A stretch of DNA of 64,000 nt from Streptomyces misionensis (GCF_007896895.1 NZ_VOGW01000055.1:37601-101600), one strand, 5' to 3'; numbered from the stretch's first letter, positions 1 through 10,100 are shown. Notes: a model not told the origin generated them from the letters alone. Numbers and translations are program-made.

Positions 1-1022
1 TGCCGGAAGCCGTAGATCACCATCCCTGGGGGAATGTGAGCCTGGGCCCTTTTCTTGATGCGCTGCCACTGGTTGCTGAGACAGTAGTGCGGGAACGTCC
101 GGGACGGATCGTTCGGGTGTCGCAGCAGGTAGCCGTTGAGGGTGCCGTGCTTGTCGGCATACCACTCGATCGTCTCCCTGACCCTAGCTGGCAGGGGCAC
201 GTCGCGGTACTCGTTCGGCTTCCGGTGCTTGAGCGGACCGTACTGGCCGGTGGTCTGGTTGACCTGTTCCGTGACCCGGTACACGTCGTCGGCCACGATG
301 TTGCGCAGGTTCACCGCAGCAGCCTCGCCATTGCGCAGACCACAGCCACTCATCAAGTCCGCGATCAGCAAGAAGCGGTCATCGCCGGCCACTCGTATCC
401 GCCGCAGCTGCTCCAGTGAGGGAATGACTGCGCGCTCGGGGTCGTACTGTGGCGCCTTGACACCCCTTAGTGGACTCTCGTCGAACAGGCCCAACCGGTG
501 GGCGTCAAGCAGGACCGCTTTGAGTTTGTCGAAGGCGTTGGACTGGGTTGCCAGGCCGATGCCGTTGCGCTCCATGGTCTGGATGAAGCTGTCAACGACC
601 TTGTGATCGAAGGTGTTCATCCGCCGGCTGCCCAGCACGGGAAAGAGGTGGTGCTGCAGTAGGGATTCCAGATGCCTTGCCGAGGCTGGCCCCAGGTCCC
701 GCTGGCCGGCCTTCCACTCGCTCGCGTACTCCCTGAACCGCATCGCCCCGTAGGTCGCGAGCCGCTCCGCCTTGGCCTGGGTTTGCGGGCCGGCGGCCTT
801 CTTCTCATTGTATACCTCCGTCAAACGTCCGACGGCCTGGTCCTGGGTTGCAAAACCTGACTCCTGCACCTGTTTTCCGCGCGCCGAGCGGTATCGGATC
901 TTGTAGGGGTGGGGGCACTTCGACCACCGAGACCGCGGATGCTCGCACATCTTGAAGAACGAGCCCATCCCGCGAATCAACGAACGAGACACAGAAGAAT
1001 AGTTTCCGATCGTATGTTTCAT
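1..1022 (-). CDS. Tyrosine recombinase/integrase, 3' end cut by window edge
   Basis: Site-specific integrase of the phage/plasmid tyrosine recombinase family, which would integrate and excise an element at an attachment site. Reading the minus strand from 1022 gives about 340 codons without a stop. The N-terminus has a Cys/His-rich stretch (CEHPRSRWSKCPHPY) common in Streptomyces integrases, then a SAM-like core-binding domain, then the catalytic domain. The first catalytic Arg is visible in GCGLRNGEA. The sequence runs off the window at YGFR, probably the second-Arg box, so the His/Arg box and catalytic Tyr cannot be judged. The start is ATG at 1022, or ATG at 968 (MGSFFK), which matches the usual family N-terminus better. 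The xis-like gene lies 55 bp upstream on the same strand, the usual order for integrative elements. The attachment site would lie beyond the window. Confidence 0.88.
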   Translation of the reverse strand, partial: MKHTIGNYSSVSRSLIRGMGSFFKMCEHPRSRWSKCPHPYKIRYRSARGKQVQESGFATQDQAVGRLTEVYNEKKAAGPQTQAKAERLATYGAMRFREYASEWKAGQRDLGPASARHLESLLQHHLFPVLGSRRMNTFDHKVVDSFIQTMERNGIGLATQSNAFDKLKAVLLDAHRLGLFDESPLRGVKAPQYDPERAVIPSLEQLRRIRVAGDDRFLLIADLMSGCGLRNGEAAAVNLRNIVADDVYRVTEQVNQTTGQYGPLKHRKPNEYRDVPLPARVRETIEWYADKHGTLNGYLLRHPNDPSRTFPHYCLSNQWQRIKKRAQAHIPPGMVIYGFR

Positions 1023-1077
1023 GGTGTCTGTAGTCACACGGGCCAGCTCGTCAGTCCGAGTCGGCACCTCGGTTGCT

Positions 1078-1263
1078 CTACAGTGCGCGTTGTTGCTTAA
1101 GCCACGCTTCGACATCAGATATCTTGAATCGAATCTTGGCGTTAGGTCCTCCTCCAAACCGGTAAGAGGCGAGTCCGGACTCGGCGGCATTCTTGTAGAT
1201 CCAGGAAATGGACACGTTCAGGTATTCTGCCGTTTGGCGCACGCTCATGAACTGCGGTGTCAT
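1078..1263 (-). CDS. Excisionase-like helix-turn-helix protein
   Basis: A 61-residue MerR/excisionase-type DNA-binding protein. Its single winged-helix domain begins MSVRQTAEYLNVS, continues through a recognition helix (SWIYKNAA) and a basic wing (GGPNAKIRFK), and ends in DVEAWLKQ, the usual layout for proteins that bias integrase toward excision. It is encoded just upstream of the integrase on the same strand. ATG at 1263 is preceded closely by a GAGGGG ribosome-binding sequence. I see no gene or repeat in the 290 bp between it and the next gene to the right. Confidence 0.8.
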   Translation of the reverse strand: MTPQFMSVRQTAEYLNVSISWIYKNAAESGLASYRFGGGPNAKIRFKISDVEAWLKQQRAL

Positions 1264-1554
1264 AGCCCCTCAAGAGTCCGGTGGTCCGCTCTGCAACCGC
1301 CGCCGTGACCTTGTCAGTGGGCCGCGCGTTGAGGGTTCCATGGTCTGGTCAATTGCCGGTTTGGCCAACCGACGATGATGGTCTATGTTGCGTGCTGCTG
1401 CTGAGTGAGCTGTTGAAGGGCTCTTGCCAGCACCAACCGCCCTTGCTGGCCCATGTATCGGCGTCAGCCGCCAGGTTGGTCCGTGAGCCCATTCCAACTT
1501 CGGGTAACAACCGCCGATCTGCGCTGTGTCACGGACATCTGGTAGGCCCTGGCT

Positions 1555-1926
1555 ATGACGTTCTTGGTGGTGGTCGAGGGTGATGCGGGCGGATGGCGCA
1601 TCGATCGGGATGCGCTGACAGATGCGATCCGTGCTCGGTGGTCTGAGGTCGAGATCGACTCGACGCACCGTGGCGAAGTGCGCAGTTTGATATGGGAGTT
1701 CGGGACCGAGTACGGCCCGCGGGAGGCGTATCTGCACGAGGGCGGCACCTGCCTGTACATGGACGTCTGGGAGGAAGACGCGATCTGGTTGGCGATCGTC
1801 TCCCGCAGGCTGACACCCACGGACCTTGACCTGGTGTTCTGCGATGAGGGTTACACCTTCGACGTTCGTCTGCGGGCTGGGACGACCGAGGCCGAATTGA
1901 CGGACCTGGTGAATGCTGCGGGTTGA
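1555..1926 (+). CDS. Hypothetical protein, small acidic
   Basis: A 123-residue soluble acidic protein with no signal peptide or membrane segment. It looks like a real gene because codon use is typical for the strand and the protein alternates predicted strands and helices (MTFLVVVEGD, HEGGTCLYMDVW, DLVFCDEGYTFDV). It may belong to a small immunity-like or SUKH-like family, but I cannot name one. The stop lies directly against the IS5-type transposase remnant on the opposite strand, so the two converge. No clear Shine-Dalgarno sequence precedes the ATG. Function unknown. Confidence 0.55.
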   Translation: MTFLVVVEGDAGGWRIDRDALTDAIRARWSEVEIDSTHRGEVRSLIWEFGTEYGPREAYLHEGGTCLYMDVWEEDAIWLAIVSRRLTPTDLDLVFCDEGYTFDVRLRAGTTEAELTDLVNAAG

Positions 1927-2262
1927 TCTCCGTCCGTCGCTGCGAGCTGGAGGACAAGGACGGCCTGGACGAGGCTCGTGATCCGGGTCGTCGAGCAGCG
2001 GAGTTTACGGAGGAGGCGCCAGGACTTGAGAGTGGCGATGGCCTGCTCGACCAGCGCACGGATCTTCCCGTGGGACCGGTTGACGGCCTGCCGGCCGGTG
2101 GAGAGGCTGTCCCATCGGCCGCGGTAAGGGACACGGACCGTGCCGCCTGCACCCTGGTAGCCCTTGTCTGCCCAGCAGGTGATGCCGGCCTCGGTAAGTG
2201 CCTCGATGATGCCGTGCTCGCGCGTGGCCCGGACGTCGTGGACGGCGCCGTGCCAAGGCTGG
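1927..2262 (-). pseudogene. IS5-type transposase, C-terminal remnant
   Basis: Minus-strand translation gives about 112 residues of the C-terminal half of an IS5-like DDE transposase: HDVRATREHGIIEALTEAG, then WADKGYQGAGG, then NRSHGKIRALVEQAIATLK with the final catalytic Glu in VEQA. The N-terminal half is missing and a stop precedes the fragment, so it cannot be functional. No terminal inverted repeats were found. It sits directly in front of the ABC transporter ATPase gene and may have removed that gene's promoter and true start. Confidence 0.7.
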
Positions 2263-2303
2263 TTAAGCCCACATCAGACGCCCCTTCGGGTCGGCTAGTC
2301 CCG

Positions 2304-2972
2304 TTGTGTATCAGTGGGCTTGATTACGAGATCGGTGGACGCAAGCTGCTGTCCGCGCTGGAACTGACCGTGTGCAAGGGGGAGTCGGTTGCGGTGACAG
2401 GGCCGTCCGGGTCCGGTAAGAGCACTCTGCTCTCGCTGATCCTGGGACTCGTCCGGGCGCCCGCGGGCCGGATCCTGGTGGCCGGTGAGGACGTCGCCGC
2501 GCTGCCGGGCGGGAAGCTGGCGCGGTGGCGGCAGCGGCACATGGGCATGGTGTTCCAGTTCGGTGAGCTGCTGCCGGAGCTGTCGCCCGTCGAGAACGTG
2601 GCCCTGCCCGCGTTGCTGGCCGGCGAGAACCGGGGCGAGGCGTTCAGCCGGGGGCGGGAACTGCTGGCCGGGCTCGGTGTGCCGGTCGACGGTGCGCTCA
2701 CCGCTGACCTGTCCGGTGGCGAGCGTCAACGCACCGCCGTGGCACGGGCCTTGATGTCCCAGCCATCCCTGCTGCTGGCGGACGAGCCGACGGGGGCACT
2801 GGACGAGCAGGCCCGCGACCAGGTCGCCGACGTGCTGTTCGACGCTCCCCGACGACGCGGCTGCGGCCTGCTGGTCGTGACCCATGACGCATCGGTGGCG
2901 GAACGAGCTGACCGAGTGCTGCGGTTGAGCCAAGGGCGGCTGGCTGACGCGACCGACCGGGGGCAGGCGTGA
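2304..2972 (+). CDS. ABC transporter ATP-binding protein (MacB/LolD-like)
   Basis: ATPase subunit of an FtsX-type ABC exporter. Walker A is GPSGSGKST (about residue 33), the Q-loop is in VFQFGEL, the signature is LSGGERQR, Walker B is LLLADEPT and the switch His is in VTHD. At about 222 residues it has normal length for this class. The reading frame stays open far upstream, but that part overlaps the transposase remnant and has no ATPase homology. The first plausible start is TTG at 2304, just before CISGLDYEIGG. No good ribosome-binding site is seen, so the native 5' end may have been lost. Its stop overlaps the permease GTG by four bases (GTGA), so the two are translationally coupled. Confidence 0.82.
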   Translation: MCISGLDYEIGGRKLLSALELTVCKGESVAVTGPSGSGKSTLLSLILGLVRAPAGRILVAGEDVAALPGGKLARWRQRHMGMVFQFGELLPELSPVENVALPALLAGENRGEAFSRGRELLAGLGVPVDGALTADLSGGERQRTAVARALMSQPSLLLADEPTGALDEQARDQVADVLFDAPRRRGCGLLVVTHDASVAERADRVLRLSQGRLADATDRGQA

Positions 2973-5173
2973 AGGGCTCCGGGGCACCGTTGCGGTGGCA
3001 GATGCTGCGCATGGGCGTGTCGGCCGCGCGATCCAGTGAGAGCGGGCGAACCCGCTTCCTGGCCCTGCTGATGGCCACCGTGGTGGCCGCGCTCACCGGC
3101 TTCGCCTTCGTGGCGTCGGCCGCGACCTTCGACGGCCGCGAACTGCGCGGTACGGCCCGCAACCCCGTCATGGCCAAACACGGCCAGCAGCCCAAGGCGC
3201 TGTGGACCCGGTACTGGGACAGCGAACAGGGCCGACAGTACTCGGTGGTCGTCGTATGGCCGCTGACCAAGGATGCGCCGCTTCCTCCCGGACTGGCCCG
3301 TTGGCCGGCGCCTGGCGAGGCGTTTTTGTCGCCTGCTCTCGCGGATCGGCCTCCCACCGAGGATTTCGCCCACCGGTACGGAAAGGCGGTCGGCCGGATC
3401 GGTGAAAGCGGGCTGGCCACTCCCGGAGAACGCCTCGTCTACACCCGCCCAAGCCGGACCATGCTCGACTCCAGCTACCTCGACCCCATCGTGGGGTTCG
3501 GCTCGCCCGGCCCTTCGTTCGGCGACCTCAAGGCCATCGACAGCGACCGCGCCACGCAGCTCGACCTGATCATGCTGGTGCTGCTGGGTCTTCCCGCGGC
3601 CGGACTGACCGTGGCAGCCGCCCGTATGGGCGCGGCAGGCCATGACCGCCGCGCCCGCCTGCTGGCCGTCCTGGGAGCCAACCGCCGTACGCGCGCCTGG
3701 ATGGACCTCGGAGCTGCCGCAATCCCGATCGCCGCCGGTGCCGTCGCAGCCGCGGTCATCATCTCACCAACCCTGATCTTCAACGTCACACTGCCGTGGA
3801 TCGACTACACCCTGGCAGCCGCGGACCTGCGCCGGGCGGCGGGCAGCCTGCTCCTCGCACTCGCTGGCGCGGTGGCCTTCGTCCTCGCGGTCACGCTGCT
3901 CCTCCAGCCGTCCGCCGGCCGCAAGTCCCGCCGTACGCGTGTCCGTGCGGCGGACGACGGGCTGCTGCGGCGCCTCGCCCTCGGCGCCTGCCCGGCCTTC
4001 CTGGCCCTCGCCATCCTCACCGGGCCGATGCTTGGGGGAGGCCAGCGTTCCGCCTTCGGCTACCTCTTCGCCGTCCTGGGAGTGTGGACCACTCTGCCCT
4101 CGGTGATCGGGTGGATCACCGCACGGTACGCGCCGCGCATGGTCGCCGCCGCGCGCAAGGCGGGCGACCCCGGTCGGCTGATCGCTGCCCGCACCCTCGC
4201 CGCCCGCCCAGGTGCCGTCGTCCGCCTCGTCGCGACGCTGATCATCGCGATCGGGGTGATCGGCCAGACCCAGCTCATCAGCACGCTGCTCTACAACCGT
4301 TCGGACGACACCGAGTTCGTGGGCTCCGCCGAGGGCAGGAGCATGGCGCTCGTGCAGGCCGCAGACCGTGCCCGCCCGCCCGCGCAATTTCGGGCCGCAC
4401 TCCCCGACGGCGTCCACATGGTGTCGCTCGGACATGCGGATGTGGCTTCGGACGGCTCCAGTGCGCGACGCGTCATCCAGGCGCCCTGCGAGGACCTCAA
4501 GGCCCTCCACCTGCCCTGCCCCACCGGACTGACCCCCGAAACGGTGCCCTTCGAAAAGCTCGACCAACGCCTGCAAGTCGCCACCTACATGGACTTCGGC
4601 GAGACCCCGGCCACCGTTCGCACGGCAGCGGCCACCCGCCTCGACCCGCATGACGTCTGGCTCGTCGTCTTCACCTCCGACAGCACGGCCCTCGATCTCC
4701 CTGCCGTCAAACGCGCCGCCCGCCTGACCTTGAGCACCGACTCCGTCATCCGGCCGCTGGCAGAAGGCACCGGCTCCAACACGCTCGGCTTCCAGGCCCG
4801 GTGGATCCCCTTCCTCGGCACCGTCGGCACCATGTACATTGCCGTGGCCATGGTCTTCTCGTCCCTCGCCGAGTTCCTCCGCTTCGCCCGCGCCCTCGCA
4901 CCGGTCACCGCACTCACGGGCCGGCGCCGGGTCTTCCGCACCACGGCGGCATGGTCGCTCAGTGTGCCCATCGCCGTCGCCGGCACCGCGGGCGTCGGAG
5001 CCTACGTCGTGCTCGCCCAGCCCATCAGCGGTGGCCCTCAGGGCGCGCAGTTGTCCATGAGCCTCTGCGGTGAGCTGCTGGTACTCACCCTTGTCCTCGC
5101 GGCGGCAGCTGCGGCAGCGGCTGGCCTCGCCGCCGCAGGAGAGGCCCGGCGATGGCGGCCACGGGCAGACTGA
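2969..5173 (+). CDS. FtsX-like ABC transporter permease
   Basis: A 734-residue integral membrane protein. It has an N-terminal membrane segment near residues 30-50, a periplasmic-type loop, and hydrophobic groups around 205-310, 335-440 and 620-725. This matches the duplicated FtsX/MacB permease layout of actinomycetes, with a second extracytoplasmic region between about 440 and 615. It starts with GTG at 2969, overlapping the ATPase stop. Such pairs export peptides or lipophilic compounds or sense cell-envelope stress; the substrate cannot be inferred here. No two-component system lies next to it. Confidence 0.82.
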   Translation: MKGSGAPLRWQMLRMGVSAARSSESGRTRFLALLMATVVAALTGFAFVASAATFDGRELRGTARNPVMAKHGQQPKALWTRYWDSEQGRQYSVVVVWPLTKDAPLPPGLARWPAPGEAFLSPALADRPPTEDFAHRYGKAVGRIGESGLATPGERLVYTRPSRTMLDSSYLDPIVGFGSPGPSFGDLKAIDSDRATQLDLIMLVLLGLPAAGLTVAAARMGAAGHDRRARLLAVLGANRRTRAWMDLGAAAIPIAAGAVAAAVIISPTLIFNVTLPWIDYTLAAADLRRAAGSLLLALAGAVAFVLAVTLLLQPSAGRKSRRTRVRAADDGLLRRLALGACPAFLALAILTGPMLGGGQRSAFGYLFAVLGVWTTLPSVIGWITARYAPRMVAAARKAGDPGRLIAARTLAARPGAVVRLVATLIIAIGVIGQTQLISTLLYNRSDDTEFVGSAEGRSMALVQAADRARPPAQFRAALPDGVHMVSLGHADVASDGSSARRVIQAPCEDLKALHLPCPTGLTPETVPFEKLDQRLQVATYMDFGETPATVRTAAATRLDPHDVWLVVFTSDSTALDLPAVKRAARLTLSTDSVIRPLAEGTGSNTLGFQARWIPFLGTVGTMYIAVAMVFSSLAEFLRFARALAPVTALTGRRRVFRTTAAWSLSVPIAVAGTAGVGAYVVLAQPISGGPQGAQLSMSLCGELLVLTLVLAAAAAAAAGLAAAGEARRWRPRAD

Positions 5174-5189
5174 ACCCCAGACGGAGTTC

Positions 5190-5534
5190 GTGCTTGTCCA
5201 ACGTCGCCTCGCTGTCCCGTTGACCGACGGCGCGGCCGGTGCCCCAGGCGGTGCCGACGTCGTGACCGGCCGCACGGTGGTGCGCGCCCTGAAGATCCTC
5301 GCGCCCGGCACCGTGCCGGTGCACGAGCCGACCGATGCCGCACCCGTCGGTCCGGTGCGCACCTGGGAGATCACCTCGGACGGCTACCGCCGCGCGCACC
5401 AGGGGGTAGTGCCGCCGCGCCGGGTGGAGCCCGCCATCGCGGGCGCGGTGGCGCGGCAGACCGCCGCGATGCGCGCGCTCAGCGCCCGCGCCTTCCCGGA
5501 GACCGACGTGCCCGACGAGCAGCGACCTCGGTAG
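5190..5534 (+). CDS. Unidentified ORF, possibly a gene fragment
   Basis: A 114-codon frame from GTG 5190 to TAG 5534 starting 16 bp after the permease stop. The sequence contains a coherent stretch (ALKILAPGTVPVHEPTD, then TWEITSDGYRRAH) and a C-terminal helix rich in Ala and Arg. I recognise no family. It lacks a clear ribosome-binding site and may be the displaced end of a larger gene in this rearranged border. Low confidence that it is expressed. Confidence 0.3.
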   Translation: MLVQRRLAVPLTDGAAGAPGGADVVTGRTVVRALKILAPGTVPVHEPTDAAPVGPVRTWEITSDGYRRAHQGVVPPRRVEPAIAGAVARQTAAMRALSARAFPETDVPDEQRPR

Positions 5535-5725
5535 AGGCGTTCCGTGGCCGGCACCGCGCCGGGCCGCAGTGCCCGAAGCAGCCGCCCTCCGGCGGGCCCG
5601 TGCCGAGGAGGCGGGGAGGGCTCGGAACGCGGCTGGCTGGAGGGCGCGGCCTGGTCCAGCTGCTGCTGGCGGAGTAGCCCGACGCGCGGACAACGACGCG
5701 CAGTCATCTCTGTCGCCTCCTCCAG

Positions 5726-5903
5726 TCAGTCTGTTTTCCTTGGCCGAGGCCGTTGCTGGACCACCAGCGAGATCGATGGCACGTCCGGCGGGAGCGCCCA
5801 TTCGGTGACGTGCAGGCCCGCCAGCTCGATCAGTTCTTCTGGGACTCCCAGCATGTGGAGAGGGGTTCGACCGTGACGAGTCAGCCAGGCCCGGCGCCAA
5901 CCG
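5726..5903 (-). pseudogene. C-terminal gene remnant of unknown family
   Basis: The minus strand reads from a stop near 5903 into LTRHGRTPLHMLGVPEELIE, continues through WALPPDVPSISLVVQQ and ends at TGA (5726-5728). The stretch looks like the genuine end of a protein but has no start codon in a sensible place. It stops about 60 bp from the damaged 5' end of the argininosuccinate-synthase-like gene, which fits a deletion junction. Family not recognised. Confidence 0.3.
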
Positions 5904-5966
5904 CCTCGGACTCACCGTCCGGTTCGACCCCATCCGAACGGCCTGACCCGCACGCACTCAATTTTC

Positions 5967-7097
5967 GTGTCAGTGTCACCTACTCAGGGTCTGCGTCCTG
6001 CAGGCCCGCTGCTCGGTCGAGGCAGAGGGCGATCCACTCCGTCAGTTCCCGGTCTCCAAATGCACGTCAGCAGCGAGCAGGGGAGCAGATGGGCGAGCGC
6101 CGCCGAACGCCACGAGGCGCGGATCGCGGAGAAGATCGGCGTACGGTTCCACCACGTCGACGCCCGCGCGGACTTCGCCGAATTCTATGTAGGCCCCGCC
6201 ATCGCGGCACACGGCGTGTACCTCGACACCCACCCCGTCAGCTCCACCCTGAGCCGTCCACTCATCGCCAAGACGGTCCTGGAGGTGGCCGATTCCATCG
6301 GCGCGACGGCCGTCCTCCACACCGCCAACCGGTCCCAGAACTCGCTGCGCCGCATCAACGGAGCACTCGGCCTGCTGGGATTCCGCGGCATCTACGGCAG
6401 CCCGTACGATCTCGATCCCGTCGACCGCGACCGGAAGATGCACGAACTGGGGGCGGTCGGCCTCGACGAGATGGCGACGCGCTCCGTCAGCAGCGACTCC
6501 AACCTGTGGTGCCGGGAGTTCGAGTCCGGACTGCTGGACGACCCCGAGGCGCACGCCGTGCCCGAGGAGTTCTACCGCTGGAGCCGGCTACGCGACGCGG
6601 CCGCGTCGGAGCGCATCGAGATCACCTTCGTCGCCGGGAGGCCCGTGGCCGTCGACGGCGAGAAGCTCGAGCCGGAGGTGCTCATCGAGATGCTGAACAC
6701 CCGGGTCGGCGCCTTCGGGCTCGGGCGGTACAGCGGTCTGGAGCATCTGGCCGACGGCTCCAAGGTCCTGGAGATCCGCGAAATGCCCGCTGCCCGGCTG
6801 CTCCTCGCGTCGCGCCGACACTTGGAGACGGCAGTCCTGGAGGCGGAGACCCTCCGGGAGAAGATCGGCGTTGAGCAGGTCTGGGTGCGCGAGGCGCTGG
6901 AAGGCCGCTGGTTCGGCGAACTGCGCCTGGCCTGCCAGGCGTTCGTCGACTCATGCCTGGCGAAGGTGAACGGAACCGTCGGATGGCGGCTGTCCGCCGG
7001 TCGGGCGGAGACGACGTCCATCGTCGCCGACCACCCCCGCTACCTTCGCGACCGGGAGGCGTGGGAGCGCCGGTCGATCGCGGCCGAACTGCGGTGA
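5967..7097 (+). CDS. Argininosuccinate synthase-like protein, N-terminal nucleotide-binding loop missing
   Basis: From about 6093 onward the protein follows argininosuccinate synthase: an aspartate/citrulline-binding region (DTHPVSSTLSRPLIAKTVLE), the segment before the central helix (ATRSVSSDSNLWCREFESG), EITFVAGRPVAVDGE, a catalytic-core stretch near GLGRYSGLEH, and the C-terminal multimerisation helix. The family normally joins a ureido group to aspartate using ATP. The family's N-terminal SGGLDTS pyrophosphatase loop is absent from this frame. A relic, VTYSG, is readable in another frame at 5975-5989, so the 5' end seems damaged. The start is GTG 5967 or ATG 6060. The stop overlaps a possible GTG start of the NRPS gene, suggesting a shared operon. 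A changed or inactive enzyme is possible. Confidence 0.7.
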   Translation: MSVSPTQGLRPAGPLLGRGRGRSTPSVPGLQMHVSSEQGSRWASAAERHEARIAEKIGVRFHHVDARADFAEFYVGPAIAAHGVYLDTHPVSSTLSRPLIAKTVLEVADSIGATAVLHTANRSQNSLRRINGALGLLGFRGIYGSPYDLDPVDRDRKMHELGAVGLDEMATRSVSSDSNLWCREFESGLLDDPEAHAVPEEFYRWSRLRDAAASERIEITFVAGRPVAVDGEKLEPEVLIEMLNTRVGAFGLGRYSGLEHLADGSKVLEIREMPAARLLLASRRHLETAVLEAETLREKIGVEQVWVREALEGRWFGELRLACQAFVDSCLAKVNGTVGWRLSAGRAETTSIVADHPRYLRDREAWERRSIAAELR

Positions 7098-7102
7098 TCC
7101 AC

Positions 7103-10100
7103 ATGGAACTCCCTCTCTCACAGCAACAACGCCGCATCTGGACGGCCCGGCAACTCGACCCCGGCAGCGATGCCTTCAACGTGCCGGTGGCCTACGAGGT
7201 GACCGGCCCCGTCGATGACGAGGCCTTCGACCGTGCCGTCCGCGACACCGCACGACGGCACAGCGCCCTGCTCCTGGAGATCGACGACAGCGCGGCGGAC
7301 GACACCCGCCAGCGCTTGGGTGCCGTACCCGAGCGAGTCGTCCGTGTCACCTCGTGCGCCGAGGACGAACTGCGCACCGCCGTCGCCGAGGCGGCTCGCG
7401 TCCCCTTCGCGAACTCGGGACCGCGCCTGCGGGTCCATCTCTTCCGCAACGCCCCGACGAGGGCCGTCATCCTCTTCGTCTTCGACCACCTCGTCATGGA
7501 CGCGACGTCCGTGAGCATCTTCCTCCGCAACCTCACCGAGGAGTACGCGTCCGGTGGCAGGTCCACCCCCGGTGGCGAAGAAGAGCCTCGAAGCCCGGGA
7601 TTCGCGGACTACGTCGAGTGGCAACACCGGCACCTCGCGGATCCCGCCGTCGAGGCGGACGCCCGGAAGCACTGGGAGACCTATCTGCACGACCTGCGGG
7701 AGATCAACTCCCCACCGTCGGGCGGCAGCACCCACCGGACGCAGCGCATCGCCAAGGCCTTCGTTCCCGTCCATGTTCCTGAGGGCGTGGCCGCGCGGTC
7801 GGCCCATCTGAGGTGCACCCCGTTCGCCCTCCACATGGCCGCCTTCGCGGTCGTGCTGCGGCACTTTCTGCGGTCCGAGGACGTGCTGCTGACGTATCCC
7901 GCCACCGATCCGCAGCGGACCGAACTCGATTCGGTCGTGGGGCCGTTCACCGACCTGCTGGTCTACCGCAGTCCCGGCCTCGCGGACGCGACCCTGCTGG
8001 ACTTCGCACGCGACGTCCACGAGACCCTGCTGGAGGGTATCGACTACCGCGGCGCACCGCTGGACGCCATGTGGGAGCAGGTCAGGTCCGCAAGCCCCGT
8101 GGACGGACTGCGCGGAGCCGCGATGGTCTCCCTGACCGACACCGGCAACGACTTCCCGCTCGCGCACACGGTGACACGCAGATTCCCCCTGGACACCCGT
8201 GACGGCAAGGCCGACCTGCTTCTCGACCTCCACGACACGGACGGCCGGGTGACCGGACGGCTGGAGTTCAACACCGCGCTCTACGACGAGCAGACGGCGC
8301 GGAGCCTCGCCGGTGCCTTCCACGAAGTGCTGGTCCAGTTTCTGGAGGATCCAGCCGCCCCTGCCGCCGAGGTCCGGCTGATGGACCGCACGGCACTGAC
8401 GCAGGTCGTCACGGACTGGGGCGCCCCGGAGGCGTCCCTGCCCTACCAGCCTCTTCACGAGGCATTCGTCGCCCGAGCCCAGGCCGCCCCGGAGCGCACC
8501 GCCCTGAGGTACGGGGACACCGAGATCGCCTACGGCGAACTCGACGCACGCACCCGCACCGTCGCCGCTCGGCTGACCGGCCTCGGCCTGCCCCCGGGAG
8601 CTCTCGTCGCGCTGTGCCTGCCCCGGTCACCGGAGTACGTGACGGCGTCGATGGCCGTCCTCCGATCGGGGCTGGCCTTCCTCCCTGTAGACCTGGAGCA
8701 GCCGCCGCGCCGCCGCGCCTTCGTGGTCGGCGACGCCAAGGTGCGGGCCCTGGTGGTCCGTACTCGCGACGAAGCGACGGGGATGGCGCGGGACCTTCCG
8801 GTGATCGCGCTGGACGAGCTCACGATGGCCGACTCCGACCCGGATCCCGGCCCTGTGCCAGTGCAGGACACCGACCCGGCGTACGTCATCACGACATCCG
8901 GCAGCACCGGACTGCCGAAGGCCGTCGCCGTACCGCACCGGGCCATCGCCAACAACATCGCCTGGAAGATCCGCGACTTCGGCTTCACCGACCGGGACCG
9001 CTTCTACTTCAAGACACCGCCCGTCTTCGACGCCTCTCTCTGGGAGTACCTGACGCCGCTCGCGCTGGGCGCACAGATCGTCATCGCCCCCGACTGGGCG
9101 CACCGCGACCCACGGCACCTGCTGAGCGAGATGCGTGAACACGGGGTGACCGTCGCCCAGTTCGTGCCGACCCTTCTGAAGAGTGTGCTCGCCGAGGAGG
9201 GGGCCGGCCCGCTGGACTCGCTGCGATGGGTCTTTTCCGGCGGCGAGAGCCTGGATCCGGAAGTGGCCGAGACGGTGCGGTCGGTGTGGGGGTGTGAGGT
9301 CGTCAACCTCTACGGCCCCACTGAGGCCACCATCGAGACGACGGCCCACCACTGCCGCGCCTCCCATACCGGCCCGCGCACACCGATCGGCCGCCCCGTG
9401 CCCGGAGCCCGCGTCTTCGTGCTCGGCACCGGCGGACAGCCGCTGCCCGCGGGCTTCGTGGGCGAACTGTGCGTCGGCGGAACCCCGCTCGCCCTCGGCT
9501 ACGTCAGCCGCCCCGAGCTGACCGCGGAGCGCTTCGTGCCTCTGCCCCCGGCAGCCGGCGAGGACCTCCGCGTGTACCGGACGGGCGACCTGGTCCGCTG
9601 GACAGCCGAAGGCGAACTGGAGTACCTGGGCCGCGACGACTCCCAGGTCAAAGTGCACGGCATCCGTCTCGAACTGGACGAGATCCGCCGACTGGCCCTC
9701 GGGCACCCGGATGTCGACGACGCCGCCGTGGTCGTTCGACGTGATCGGGACGACGCCGTCGTCGCCTATGTGACGGGGAACGCCGGCCTGGACGGCGCGA
9801 CCGTCAGGGCGTATCTGGCGGAGCACCTGCCGTCCGCCCTGGTGCCCGCACAGGTGGTCCGTCTCGACGCGCTGCCGGTGACAGCGAGCGGCAAGATCGA
9901 CACCCGCGCGCTGCCGAAGCCGCCGGCGGGCGACGCGGTCACCGTGTCCGAGGCCCCGCGCACCGTGCTGGAGTCGCGCCTGGCCGCGCTGTGGGCCGAG
10001 GTCCTCGGAACCACCCCTGACCGCGTGCCCCGCGACGTCGGCCTGTTCGCACTCGGCGGCACCTCACTGTCGTTGATCCGCCTGCACCGGCGCATCAGAG

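Noticed and set aside
1923..2303. N-terminal extension of the ABC ATPase
   Set aside because: The frame is open but the sequence is the reverse complement of a transposase remnant and has no ATPase homology.
3764..5374. A 536-codon minus-strand frame
   Set aside because: Shadow of the FtsX-like permease, whose membrane segments are clear on the plus strand.
5753..6874. A 373-codon plus-strand frame overlapping the argininosuccinate-synthase-like gene
   Set aside because: It is the wrong phase of that gene (Arg/Pro-rich). Only its VTYSG stretch at 5975-5989 seems meaningful, as a relic.
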